Source: UBA11524 sp045591175
GTDB lineage: Bacteria; Bacillota; Clostridia; Christensenellales; Aristaeellaceae
Direction: 5' to 3'
Assembly: GCA_045591175.1 (NCBI GenBank)
Contig: JAZNSI010000048.1
Coordinates: 1-64,000 of the forward strand
DNA length: 64,000 bases
The translations under genes and the position numbers were made by a program. Shown here piece by piece: positions 7,978-14,834 of the stretch (position 1 is the stretch's first letter; each line of letters begins with the position of its first letter). The notes under the pieces are model-generated. The model did not search any database. It was not told the DNA's origin and saw nothing but the letters and a program-made list of their open reading frames with translations.

Positions 7978-8329
7978 GTTGGTTTCTGCCCCAACGGTGG
8001 GCGGCTGCATGCGTATGTGAAAATACGCGTGTTCCACAAGAGGGGTCAAGTCTTCTTAAGAAGCCAGCAAAATCAAGTGCTGCAAGGTCGCATCCTTCCA
8101 ATCCATGCGAGCGCGCAGCACCGCTGAACGCCTGCTTTCACCAGGCGTCGGCACCGAGGGTGCGGACGAAAGTGACGTCCCTCTGGAGTGGGTTGCTCCA
8201 GATCGCTAACCCAGTCCGCTGCTTCATCATGACGGAAAGCGTCATGAACACAACACGCGGCGCCAAGCCGCAAGGAAGCCCGCATCGGCAAAGCCGGTGA
8301 GGCCAAAAATTTGGAGGTGCAAGTAACAA
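7978..8329 (+). promoter_or_regulatory. Long structured 5' leader of the alpha ribosomal operon
   Basis: No coding region is apparent here. The leader contains at least nine consecutive hairpins: GTTGG/CCAAC (7978-7995), GCGTAT/ATACGC (8011-8028), CTTCTTAAGAAG (8052-8063), a long nested stem GTGCTGC...TCGCAT...ATGCGA...GCAGCAC (8077-8122), ACGCCTG/CAGGCGT (8128-8148), GCACC/GGTGC (8151-8163), GGACG/CGTCC (8164-8180), CTGGAG/CTCCAG (8183-8201), CATGACG/CGTCATG (8228-8246) and GCGGC/GCCGC (8257-8271). The loop GGGTT (8190-8194) can pair with AACCC (8208-8212) as a pseudoknot, and GCGGAC (8162-8167) can pair with GTCCGC (8214-8219) as an alternative to the GGACG stem. It resembles an autoregulatory ribosomal-protein leader but matches no family I recognise. 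infA and rpmJ, often upstream of rpsM, are absent. Confidence 0.65.
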
Positions 8330-8707
8330 ATGGCACGCATTTCAGGTGTGGACCTGCCCCGTGAAAAGCGAGTGGAGTACGGCCTGACCTACATCTACGG
8401 CATCGGTCTGAAGACTTCTCAGAAGATGCTGGCGGAAGTGGGCATCAACCCCGACACTCGCGTGAAGGATCTCTCCGAGTCCGACATCAGCAAGCTGCGC
8501 GATTACATCGAGCACAACCTGAAGGTCGAAGGTGACCTCCGTCGTGAAGTGGCGCTGAACATCAAGCGCCTGATGGAGATCGGCTGCTACCGTGGCGTCC
8601 GTCATCGCCGTGGTCTGCCCGTCCGCGGTCAGAACACCAAGAACAACGCCCGTACTCGCAAGGGTCCCGCGAAGACCATTGCTGGTAAGAAGAAGGCTGG
8701 CAAGTAA
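8330..8707 (+). CDS. rpsM: 30S ribosomal protein S13
   Basis: 125-residue S13 of the small-subunit head, contacting 16S rRNA, the P-site tRNA and the bridge to the large subunit. Full-length, with the N-terminal ARISGVDLP, the HhH region YGIGLKTS and the basic C-terminal tail RGQNTKNNARTRKGPAK. GGAGG lies 12 nt upstream of ATG 8330. First gene of the alpha operon here, which is unusual because infA and rpmJ usually precede it. Confidence 0.98.
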   Translation: MARISGVDLPREKRVEYGLTYIYGIGLKTSQKMLAEVGINPDTRVKDLSESDISKLRDYIEHNLKVEGDLRREVALNIKRLMEIGCYRGVRHRRGLPVRGQNTKNNARTRKGPAKTIAGKKKAGK

Positions 8708-8744
8708 TTCGCCAAGCCCGCAGAATTAACGGAGGGAATTAACA

Positions 8745-9149
8745 ATGGCTCCTAAGTCGAAGAACCTCAAGAAGGTTGTCCGCAAGCGCAAGGAGCGCAA
8801 GCTTGTCGAGCGCGGCGCTGCCCACATCTCTTCTTCTTTCAACAACACCATCGTCACCAGCACTGACACGCAGGGCAACGCCCTGTCCTGGGCCTCCGCT
8901 GGCGGCCTGGGCTTCCGTGGCAGCAAGAAGTCTACCCCCTTCGCTGCCCAGACCGCTGCTGAGACCGCCGCTAAGGCCGCGATGGAATACGGCCTGAAGA
9001 CTGTCGAAGTGTACGTCAAGGGTCCCGGTTCCGGCCGTGAGGCTGCGATCCGTGCTCTGCAGGCCGCCGGTCTGGACGTGAACATGATCAAGGACGTGAC
9101 GCCCATCCCCCACAATGGCTGCCGTCCGCCCAAGCGCCGTCGCGTGTAA
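8745..9149 (+). CDS. rpsK: 30S ribosomal protein S11
   Basis: 134-residue S11, located on the platform of the small subunit near the E site. Recognised by AHISSSFNNTIVT, GGLGFRGSKKSTPFAAQ and the C-terminal TPIPHNGCRPPKRRRV. Normal length. Starts 37 bp after rpsM with a GGAGGG site, so the two are cotranscribed. Confidence 0.98.
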   Translation: MAPKSKNLKKVVRKRKERKLVERGAAHISSSFNNTIVTSTDTQGNALSWASAGGLGFRGSKKSTPFAAQTAAETAAKAAMEYGLKTVEVYVKGPGSGREAAIRALQAAGLDVNMIKDVTPIPHNGCRPPKRRRV

Positions 9150-9173
9150 GCAAACGAAGGAGGACATTGAAAC

Positions 9174-9770
9174 ATGGCTATCAACAAGCAGCCTATCGCC
9201 CGGAAGTGCCGTTCTTTCGACGTTTCCCCGGCGGTCATGGGCTATGGCAATAAGAAGTCTAACCGCAATCCCGGCGGCACCCGCCGCAAGAAGGTCTCCG
9301 AGTACGGCGCCCAGCTGAAGGAGAAGCAGAAGGTCAAGTTTGTGTACGGCATCCTCGAGAAGCAGTTCGAGGGCTACTACAACAAGGCTACCTCCATGAA
9401 GGGCATCACCGGTGACAACATGCTCCAGCTGCTGGAGCAGCGCCTGGACAACGTCGTGTACCGTCTGGGCCTGGGCAAGACCCGTCGTGCTGCGCGCCAG
9501 ATCGTGGTGCACGGCCACATCCGCGTCAATGGCCAGAAGGTGGACATCCCCTCCTACTCCGTGAAGGTGGGCGACGTCATCACCCTGCGCCAGAAGAGCG
9601 CTGAGTCCGAGCTGTTCAAGGGCCTGCGCGAGGGCACCACTGCGGTGACCCCCAAGTGGCTGACCTTCGACGCTCCCAACCTGACTGGCACTGTGGTTGC
9701 CCTGCCCGCCCGCGAGGACGTGGACTTCGAGCCCCAGATGCAGATGATCGTCGAATTCTACTCCCGTTAA
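9174..9770 (+). CDS. rpsD: 30S ribosomal protein S4
   Basis: 198-residue S4, a primary 16S rRNA-binding protein and the classical translational repressor of the alpha operon in Escherichia coli. The S4 RNA-binding domain spans about 90-155 (LDNVVYRLGLGKTRRAARQ, HGHIRVNG). The N-terminal zinc cysteines found in some S4 proteins are absent apart from a single Cys, so this is a zinc-free form. Placed inside the alpha operon, so it is the prime candidate to bind the structured leader at 7978-8329. Confidence 0.98.
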   Translation: MAINKQPIARKCRSFDVSPAVMGYGNKKSNRNPGGTRRKKVSEYGAQLKEKQKVKFVYGILEKQFEGYYNKATSMKGITGDNMLQLLEQRLDNVVYRLGLGKTRRAARQIVVHGHIRVNGQKVDIPSYSVKVGDVITLRQKSAESELFKGLREGTTAVTPKWLTFDAPNLTGTVVALPAREDVDFEPQMQMIVEFYSR

Positions 9771-9832
9771 TGAAGGGTGCAGCGGGAGTAGGGATGAGGG
9801 AAACCACCCTCTCCCGCATCGACATCCCTTCA
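9771..9832 (+). promoter_or_regulatory. Nested hairpin between rpsD and rpoA
   Basis: TGAAGGG (9771-9777) can pair with CCCTTCA (9826-9832), enclosing GCGGGAG (9782-9788) paired with CTCCCGC (9811-9817). No T-run follows, so it is not a terminator; it may be a processing or partial attenuation point separating r-protein from RNA polymerase synthesis. Confidence 0.5.
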
Positions 9833-9862
9833 CTCCGAACCTGAGCAAGGAGGGTTACAAAA

Positions 9863-10816
9863 ATGGCCGTAGAAATCGAAAAGGCAAAGGTCGAATGTGT
9901 CGAAGTTGGCGACAACGGCAAGTACGGCAAGTTCGTCGTCGAACCGCTGGAGCGTGGCTTTGGCCATACGCTGGGCAACTCCCTGCGCCGCGTCCTGCTG
10001 TCTTCCCTGCCCGGTGCTGCCGTGTCCTCTGTGCATATCGAGGGCGTGCAGCATGAGTTCTCCACCGTCCCCGGCGTAACCGAAGATGTGACGGAGATCA
10101 TCCTGAACCTGAAGGGTCTGGCCGTCAAGATGTACGGCGAAGGCCCCAAGTCCGTGATCGTGGACAAGATCGGCCCCTGCGAGCTGACCGCTGCGGACAT
10201 CAAGGTGGACGATGAGATCGAAATCATCAACCCCGAGATGCACATTGCCACCCTCAATGAGGATGCGCACCTGCAGATGACGCTGCGCCTGGAGCGTGGC
10301 CGCGGCTACGTCTCCGCCGAGAAGAATAAGGCCCGCGATATCACGATGCCCATCGGCGTCATCGCGATCGACTCCATCTTCACCCCCATCCACAAGGTGA
10401 ATTACACCGTGGAAGACAAGCGCGTCGGCCAGTCCAACGACTACGACCGCCTGACCCTGGAGGTGTGGACCAATGGCACCCTGAAGCCCGAAGAGGCCGT
10501 CAGCGGCGCCGCCAGCATTCTCACCGAGCATCTGGCTTCCTTCGTCCGCCTGACCGACACCGTCCTCCCCGTGAGCATGGTGCAGCCTGAGGACGACAAG
10601 AAGGAAAAGGTCCTGGAGATGACCATCGAGGAGCTGGAGCTGTCCGTCCGCGCTTACAACTGTCTGAAGCGCGCCGGCATCAACAGCGTGGCCGAGCTGG
10701 TTCAGCGCAACCAGGAAGACATGATGAAAGTCCGCAACCTGGGCCGCAAGTCCCTGGAAGAGGTCGAGCAGAAGCTGCAGGAGCTGGGTCTGGCCCTGCG
10801 CCCGAATGATGAATAA
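9863..10816 (+). CDS. rpoA: RNA polymerase alpha subunit
   Basis: 317-residue alpha subunit; the dimer nucleates core polymerase assembly. The N-terminal domain (to about 230) carries GFGHTLGNSLRRVLLSSLPG, and the C-terminal domain (about 250-310) carries the helix-hairpin-helix VRAYNCLKRAGI and VRNLGRKSLEEV that contacts UP elements and regulators. Complete and of normal length. Preceded by AAGGAGGG. Confidence 0.98.
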   Translation: MAVEIEKAKVECVEVGDNGKYGKFVVEPLERGFGHTLGNSLRRVLLSSLPGAAVSSVHIEGVQHEFSTVPGVTEDVTEIILNLKGLAVKMYGEGPKSVIVDKIGPCELTAADIKVDDEIEIINPEMHIATLNEDAHLQMTLRLERGRGYVSAEKNKARDITMPIGVIAIDSIFTPIHKVNYTVEDKRVGQSNDYDRLTLEVWTNGTLKPEEAVSGAASILTEHLASFVRLTDTVLPVSMVQPEDDKKEKVLEMTIEELELSVRAYNCLKRAGINSVAELVQRNQEDMMKVRNLGRKSLEEVEQKLQELGLALRPNDE

Positions 10817-10883
10817 GACGGGGCTCAAAAGTGCGGAATGCTGACGCAATCCGCCGCCCACCCATGATAGGAGGAAATACCCC

Positions 10884-11381
10884 ATGGCTTACCAGCGCAA
10901 ACTGGGTCGTACGGCTTCTCAGCGCAAGGCGCTGCTGCGTGGCCTCACGACTAATCTGATCAATAACGGCAAGATCGAGACGACCGAAGCCAAGGCCAAG
11001 GAAGTCCGCCGCATTGCCGAGCGTCTGATCACTCTGGCTGTCAAGGAGCACGAGAACACCGTGACCGTGATGAAGGAGTTCCACAACGACAAGGGCCAGC
11101 TGGTTCAGCAGGAGGTCGTGAACGACGCTCCCTCCAAGCTGGCTGCCCGCCGTCAGATCGTGTCCTACCTCTACAACGTGCCCGTGGCTCGTGAAGAGGA
11201 TGAGCGCAAGGCTGACTACAAGGCTCGTCAGCGCGAGGTCAAGTACCCCGTCGTTGAGAAGCTGTTCCGTGAGATTGCTCCCGCTTGCAAGGAGCGCAAC
11301 GGCGGCTACACCCGCATGTACAAGATGGGCCCCCGTCGCGGCGACGCTGCCGAGATGGTGATCCTGGAGATCATCAAGTAA
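10884..11381 (+). CDS. rplQ: 50S ribosomal protein L17
   Basis: 165-residue L17 near the peptide exit tunnel. The conserved core includes RKLGRTASQRKALLRGL, LITLAVK and YTRMYK-GPRRGDAAEMV. It is longer than the 112-130 residues usual in many bacteria because of an insertion of about 35 residues after position 55 (EFHNDKGQLVQQEVVND) and extra sequence around residue 110. Such longer L17 proteins are known in Clostridia. Last gene of the operon, followed by a strong terminator. Confidence 0.97.
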   Translation: MAYQRKLGRTASQRKALLRGLTTNLINNGKIETTEAKAKEVRRIAERLITLAVKEHENTVTVMKEFHNDKGQLVQQEVVNDAPSKLAARRQIVSYLYNVPVAREEDERKADYKARQREVKYPVVEKLFREIAPACKERNGGYTRMYKMGPRRGDAAEMVILEIIK

Positions 11382-11461
11382 GGAGACTTCGTCTCATTTA
11401 CTTGAACCGTTAGAACGTTTACACACCGCACACATCAAAAGCAAAGCATCAAAGCACATCC

Positions 11462-11497
11462 GATCGGCTCGACCGCACATCGAGCCGGTCTTTTTTG
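11462..11497 (+). terminator. Terminator of the alpha operon
   Basis: GATCGGCTCGA pairs with TCGAGCCGGTC (11480-11490, one G-T pair) and is followed by a run of seven T. Confidence 0.88.
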
Positions 11498-11526
11498 TTG
11501 CTTATCTCCCCTGCCCGTGGTATAAT
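11498..11526 (+). promoter_or_regulatory. Promoter of the phosphodiesterase gene
   Basis: TTGCTT -35, 17-bp spacer, TATAAT -10 with an extended TGG before it. Begins inside the T-run of the preceding terminator. Confidence 0.7.
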
Positions 11527-11556
11527 AGGCACACATCACATGAAAGGATGATCCCC

Positions 11557-12102
11557 ATGAAATTCGTGATTGCCTCCGACCTGCACGGCTCGGCTTATTA
11601 TACCCGCCAGCTACTGGACGCCTTCCAGCGGGAGGGCGCTGATCGCCTGCTGCTGCTGGGCGATATCCTCTACCACGGCCCCCGCAACGATCTTCCGAAG
11701 GATTATGCCCCCAAGCAGGTGATCGCCATGCTCAGCGAAATCAAAGACAAGGTGCTGTGCGTGCGCGGCAACTGCGACACCGAGGTCGACCAGATGGTCC
11801 TTCCCTTCCCCATTCTGGCGGATTACGCGGTGATGCCCGTTGGCAGCCGATTGATGTACTGCACCCATGGGCATCACTTTAACGCGAATGCTCTGCCACC
11901 CATGCAGAAAGGTGACATCCTGATCTACGGCCACACCCATGTGCCGCTGCTGGACGTGAACGACGAGCGCGTCTGCCTAAACCCCGGCAGCGTGTCCATC
12001 CCCAAGGAGAACAGTTGGCATGGGTACATGACCCTGGAGGACGGGCATTTCCGCTGGGTAGACTTTGATGGGAACACCCACATGGAATGGGATGCCAACT
12101 GA
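11557..12102 (+). CDS. yfcE: YfcE-type metallophosphoesterase
   Basis: 181-residue calcineurin-like phosphodiesterase of the YfcE/MJ0936 group, cytoplasmic, with activity on phosphodiesters in characterised homologues but no settled physiological substrate. All metal-site motifs are present: DLHG (D9, H11), GDILYHG, GNCD, a lone H in CTHGHH, and GHTHVP near the C-terminus. Start at ATG 11557 rather than the ATG three codons earlier, because AAAGGA is 8 nt upstream. Own promoter and terminator, so monocistronic. Confidence 0.92.
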   Translation: MKFVIASDLHGSAYYTRQLLDAFQREGADRLLLLGDILYHGPRNDLPKDYAPKQVIAMLSEIKDKVLCVRGNCDTEVDQMVLPFPILADYAVMPVGSRLMYCTHGHHFNANALPPMQKGDILIYGHTHVPLLDVNDERVCLNPGSVSIPKENSWHGYMTLEDGHFRWVDFDGNTHMEWDAN

Positions 12103-12112
12103 ACATGAAAAC

Positions 12113-12150
12113 ACCCCGACAGCCGTTTTTTCATGGCTGTCGGGGTCTCT
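12113..12150. terminator. Bidirectional terminator
   Basis: ACCCCGACAGCC with its perfect complement (12135-12146) forms a 12-bp stem between convergent genes; T-rich sequence follows on the plus strand. Confidence 0.8.
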
Positions 12151-12879
12151 TTATGCATGCAGCAGCGCTTCTTCGCGATCAAAGAGGGTCTGCATCTGTT
12201 GATAAGCCTCATCTACAATCCGGTCGCGCTCGGCAATAGGGTCATTATCCGGGTCATAAACAATTTCCGTGCCGAAGGATACGGTACGTCCACCCTTGTG
12301 GCAGAGTACCGGAACAAACCGGCAGCATTTTCCGGTGCGGTTGTAATACACCTGGGCCAGCATCGGGAATCCGCGGAATAGCGTTGGCGGACGCCCCGAC
12401 TTGTATCCCGGGCTGTTGGGATCGGTATCCGGATCTTCGGGGAAGATCAACAGGTTTGCCCCATTTTGCAGCGCCTCCACCGAATTGCGGAAGGTGGTCA
12501 TCAGCTCCCGCGGCTTGTGGCGGAACACAGGGATGGACTTCACCGCCTGCATGAGCTTCAGCGTGTTCGTCGCGAGAAATTTCGCCACGCGCTGCTTGGT
12601 TTTGTCTGCCCATTTCACCTTCTTGAGGGTGTAGCGCTTCACGTAGGCGGTTGCTTCCTGGGCGTCGCAGCACAGCTCGCTGATCGTCCACGGACGCACA
12701 TACCCAGGGCAGTACAGCATGCCGGCAATCGGTCCGTACAGCTCGCCATGGTTGCACAGATACACCACGGGGTCGTCCTCTGCAAGGCGGACGTTTTCCA
12801 CATCCTTGAGCTGGTGAGGCATCACGCAGCGCAGGAAAAACATCAGCATCCTGATGGAACGGGAATGGGTCTGCGCCAT
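12151..12879 (-). CDS. PlsC-like acyltransferase family protein with atypical motif
   Basis: 242-residue protein related to 1-acylglycerol-3-phosphate acyltransferases. The region CNHGELYGP (about residue 42) aligns with the catalytic H-x4-D motif, but the Asp position is Gly. The second motif usually read as FPEGTR is FPEDPDTDP here. A hydrophobic N-terminal helix (MLMFFLRCVM) suggests membrane association. ATG 12879 is chosen because GGAGG lies 7 nt upstream. Alone in its transcript. It may still bind lipid substrates, or have a changed activity; direct phosphatidic acid synthesis is doubtful. Confidence 0.65.
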   Translation of the reverse strand: MAQTHSRSIRMLMFFLRCVMPHQLKDVENVRLAEDDPVVYLCNHGELYGPIAGMLYCPGYVRPWTISELCCDAQEATAYVKRYTLKKVKWADKTKQRVAKFLATNTLKLMQAVKSIPVFRHKPRELMTTFRNSVEALQNGANLLIFPEDPDTDPNSPGYKSGRPPTLFRGFPMLAQVYYNRTGKCCRFVPVLCHKGGRTVSFGTEIVYDPDNDPIAERDRIVDEAYQQMQTLFDREEALLHA

Positions 12880-12909
12880 GGTTCTGCCTCCTTTCAAGCC
12901 TGTGATTAA

Positions 12910-12938
12910 ATTTTACCATACCATATGACAGCAGGCAA
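12910..12938 (-). promoter_or_regulatory. Promoter of the PlsC-like gene
   Basis: Minus-strand TTGCCT -35 and TAAAAT -10, 17-bp spacer, with a TGG just before the -10. Confidence 0.55.
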
Positions 12939-12992
12939 CTCAACATTCGTTGAAGTTTTCCGTCGGAAAATGCGAAAATGCGTGATTTGTTC

Positions 12993-13021
12993 TTGCGTTA
13001 TTCATAAACCTGGGGTAAGAT
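12993..13021 (+). promoter_or_regulatory. Promoter of the gene at 13057
   Basis: TTGCGT -35 and TAAGAT -10 with a 17-bp spacer, 35 bp before the start codon. Confidence 0.55.
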
Positions 13022-13056
13022 AAAGGTACAACATGCAACACGAAAGGACGCGACCT

Positions 13057-13533
13057 ATGCATACGCCCATCTACACTGAGGCGGATTTTCTCGCCATCAC
13101 CCGGCAGCAACGGAAGCGCTGGCTGCTGATCGCCATCCCCTGCCTGATCCTGCTGATCCCGCTGATCGCCGGCCTCCTGATCCGGGTGGAATGGATAACC
13201 AGTGTGAGCACCATCCTCATCGGCGTGGTCCTGATCGCCGGGTATGATCTGGCCATCAAGCCCCTGCACTGCTATGAGCAGCACCTGAACAACTGCCTCC
13301 ATGGCCGCACCCGCGAGTGTGAGCTGCCTTTCCTCCGCCTGTCGGAGAACATTGACCTGGTGGACGGCGTGCGCTACCGCCAGCTTCTTTGCTCCGACAC
13401 CGACGGCAAGGGGCGCCCCTATGAGCGCCTGTTTTACTTCGACGCCTTGGCCGAATTCCCCCAGGTGAACGAAGGCGACATGCTCCATATCGTACATCAT
13501 GACCTGGCCGTGGCGGATGTTTATCCCGTATGA
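13057..13533 (+). CDS. Two-helix membrane protein of unknown function
   Basis: 158 residues. Two adjacent hydrophobic segments (about 22-42 and 48-66) are separated by the short IRVEWITSV turn, placing both ends of the protein on the same side of the membrane. The C-terminal 90 residues form a soluble domain with beta-like pattern (YRQLLCSDTDGKGRPYERLFYFD). I do not recognise a family. ATG 13057 follows AAAGGA at 8 nt; an upstream in-frame ATG lacks such a site. Monocistronic, with its own promoter and terminator. Confidence 0.7.
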   Translation: MHTPIYTEADFLAITRQQRKRWLLIAIPCLILLIPLIAGLLIRVEWITSVSTILIGVVLIAGYDLAIKPLHCYEQHLNNCLHGRTRECELPFLRLSENIDLVDGVRYRQLLCSDTDGKGRPYERLFYFDALAEFPQVNEGDMLHIVHHDLAVADVYPV

Positions 13534-13538
13534 GCCTT

Positions 13539-13568
13539 GGGGCTGAAGTGTGTTTCAGCCCCATTTTT
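13539..13568 (+). terminator. Intrinsic terminator
   Basis: GGGGCTGAA pairs with TTCAGCCCC (13554-13562), followed by ATTTTTG. Confidence 0.8.
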
Positions 13569-13697
13569 GTCGAATTTCAACAAATTTTCGCAATCGTGAA
13601 AGATTTTCCGCCTCTCATTCGTCTTTATAAGTGTAAGACGAAATGCAACGCGGCGCCCTTTATCTCCGCGCCGCCCCGCTTTGAGGGGAGAATTACC

Positions 13698-14342
13698 ATG
13701 GCTGCGATCCTGATTATTGATTCCGATTTCACCGCCCGTACCCGCATGGCCGAGGCTCTGGAGGCCGCTGGGCATCACTGCACGCTGACCGATTCCATCA
13801 CCGAAGGGCTGGAAATTGCCCGCCATTCCACACGGCTGATCACCATCCTCAACGCGCGGCTTTCCTGGGCAGAGAGCTTCAGCCTGCTGCGTCTGCTGGA
13901 GGAAAAGTCCTGGCCGCTTCTCTTCGTGACGGCGGACGCCTCCACCGTGCGGCATCTGCGGGCCCTCTATCAGGGGCCGCGAGGCGTTCTGCTCGCACCC
14001 TTTGACGCATTGCAGCTCCGCCACAGCGTGGCCATGCTGCTGGCGGAGAGCAACAGTCAGCTGTCCATCGGCGCGCTTCGGCTGGACGTTGAGCGTCGGC
14101 AGTGCACCCTGGACGGCGACGTTCTTACCCTGACGGCACAGGAATTCAGTCTACTCCAGGCCCTGATGGAGAGTCCCGACTCTCCCCTCACCCGCGAGGA
14201 GCTGCTGCGCACCGCCTGGGGCTATCAAAACGCCGGCGAGACCCGCACGGTGGACGTGCACATCCAACGCCTGCGCCGCAAGATCGGCACGAGCTGCATC
14301 GAAACGGTGTACAAGCTGGGGTATCGGCTGAAAATGGCATAA
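13698..14342 (+). CDS. Orphan OmpR-type regulator with a degenerate receiver
   Basis: 214-residue protein: receiver domain (1-115) and OmpR/PhoB winged helix (about 120-213) with intact DNA-binding features (LTAQEFSLLQAL, VDVHIQRLRRKI, YKLGYRL). In the receiver the acidic pair is present (D8, D10) but the phosphoacceptor Asp is Asn52 (ILNARL in place of L-L-D-L-x-L), and the conserved Lys of the KPF motif is Ala100 (LLAPF). The switch Thr78 remains. Phosphorylation in the usual way is therefore unlikely. No histidine kinase is adjacent. ATG 13698 follows GAGGGGAG. Probably a phosphorylation-independent DNA-binding regulator; targets unknown. Confidence 0.88.
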   Translation: MAAILIIDSDFTARTRMAEALEAAGHHCTLTDSITEGLEIARHSTRLITILNARLSWAESFSLLRLLEEKSWPLLFVTADASTVRHLRALYQGPRGVLLAPFDALQLRHSVAMLLAESNSQLSIGALRLDVERRQCTLDGDVLTLTAQEFSLLQALMESPDSPLTREELLRTAWGYQNAGETRTVDVHIQRLRRKIGTSCIETVYKLGYRLKMA

Positions 14343-14366
14343 TGCCTTTATACAAAGGAGAAAAGC

Positions 14367-14717
14367 ATGAGCAAAAATCCGCGCATCCAGCATCAGGGCC
14401 ACCATCTGTCCGTCCGCACGACGCTGTGGAAGACCTACATCATCTGTGAAGAGTGCGGCGAAGAGTACGAAACCGCGTGGAACAAACTGGTCACACGCAT
14501 TGATATGCTGTTGTTTCTGCCGTTGCTCATGCTCTTCTGGATTTTCTGCCCGCCCGTGCACGACTGGAGTGCTGCATCCTCGCTGCCTGCATGGCTGACC
14601 GACGCAGTTGCTGTCTTCATGAGTTTGCTACTCTTTGTTGTCCTCCGCATCCTGCTCAATCAGCTGCAAGCCTTCCTCCTGCGCCGCTCGGATGACCTTG
14701 CTTCACACATATTCTGA
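14367..14717 (+). CDS. Small membrane protein with a CxxC motif
   Basis: 116 residues of unknown function. Near residue 27 there is ICEECGEEYETAW, a CxxC pair like half of a zinc ribbon, followed by two hydrophobic helices (about 46-64 and 80-100). AAAGGAG lies upstream of ATG 14367, 24 bp after the response regulator stop, so the two genes are probably cotranscribed. A terminator follows. It may be an output or partner of the regulator, but only proximity suggests this. Confidence 0.7.
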   Translation: MSKNPRIQHQGHHLSVRTTLWKTYIICEECGEEYETAWNKLVTRIDMLLFLPLLMLFWIFCPPVHDWSAASSLPAWLTDAVAVFMSLLLFVVLRILLNQLQAFLLRRSDDLASHIF

Positions 14718-14723
14718 CATATC

Positions 14724-14747
14724 AGGCCGCATCCCGCGGCCTTTTTT
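14724..14747 (+). terminator. Intrinsic terminator
   Basis: AGGCCGC and GCGGCCT form a 7-bp GC-rich stem followed by six T. Confidence 0.82.
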
Positions 14748-14796
14748 CATGCAATTCCCCGACTTTTACACTTTGTTCATGCATAGCGCCACATTC

Positions 14797-14807
14797 TGTG
14801 CTATAAT
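14797..14807 (+). promoter_or_regulatory. Extended -10 promoter of the ABC operon
   Basis: TGTGCTATAAT gives a perfect -10 with the TGN extension; no good -35 at 17 bp. The same TG(TG)CTATAAT shape recurs at several other promoters in the window. Confidence 0.55.
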
Positions 14808-14834
14808 GGGAAAGTAAGATCGGAGGATTCTGCC

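Noticed and set aside
8221..8300. SRP RNA-like stretch CAAGGAAGCC in the rpsM leader
   Set aside because: The conserved GGAAGGAAGCA/AGCAGCC tetraloop context of SRP RNA is missing and the region continues into rpsM.
11409..11422. Additional cre-like site after rplQ (TTAGAACGTTTACA)
   Set aside because: Only 12 of 14 matches, and it lies in a 3' region before a terminator with no promoter nearby.
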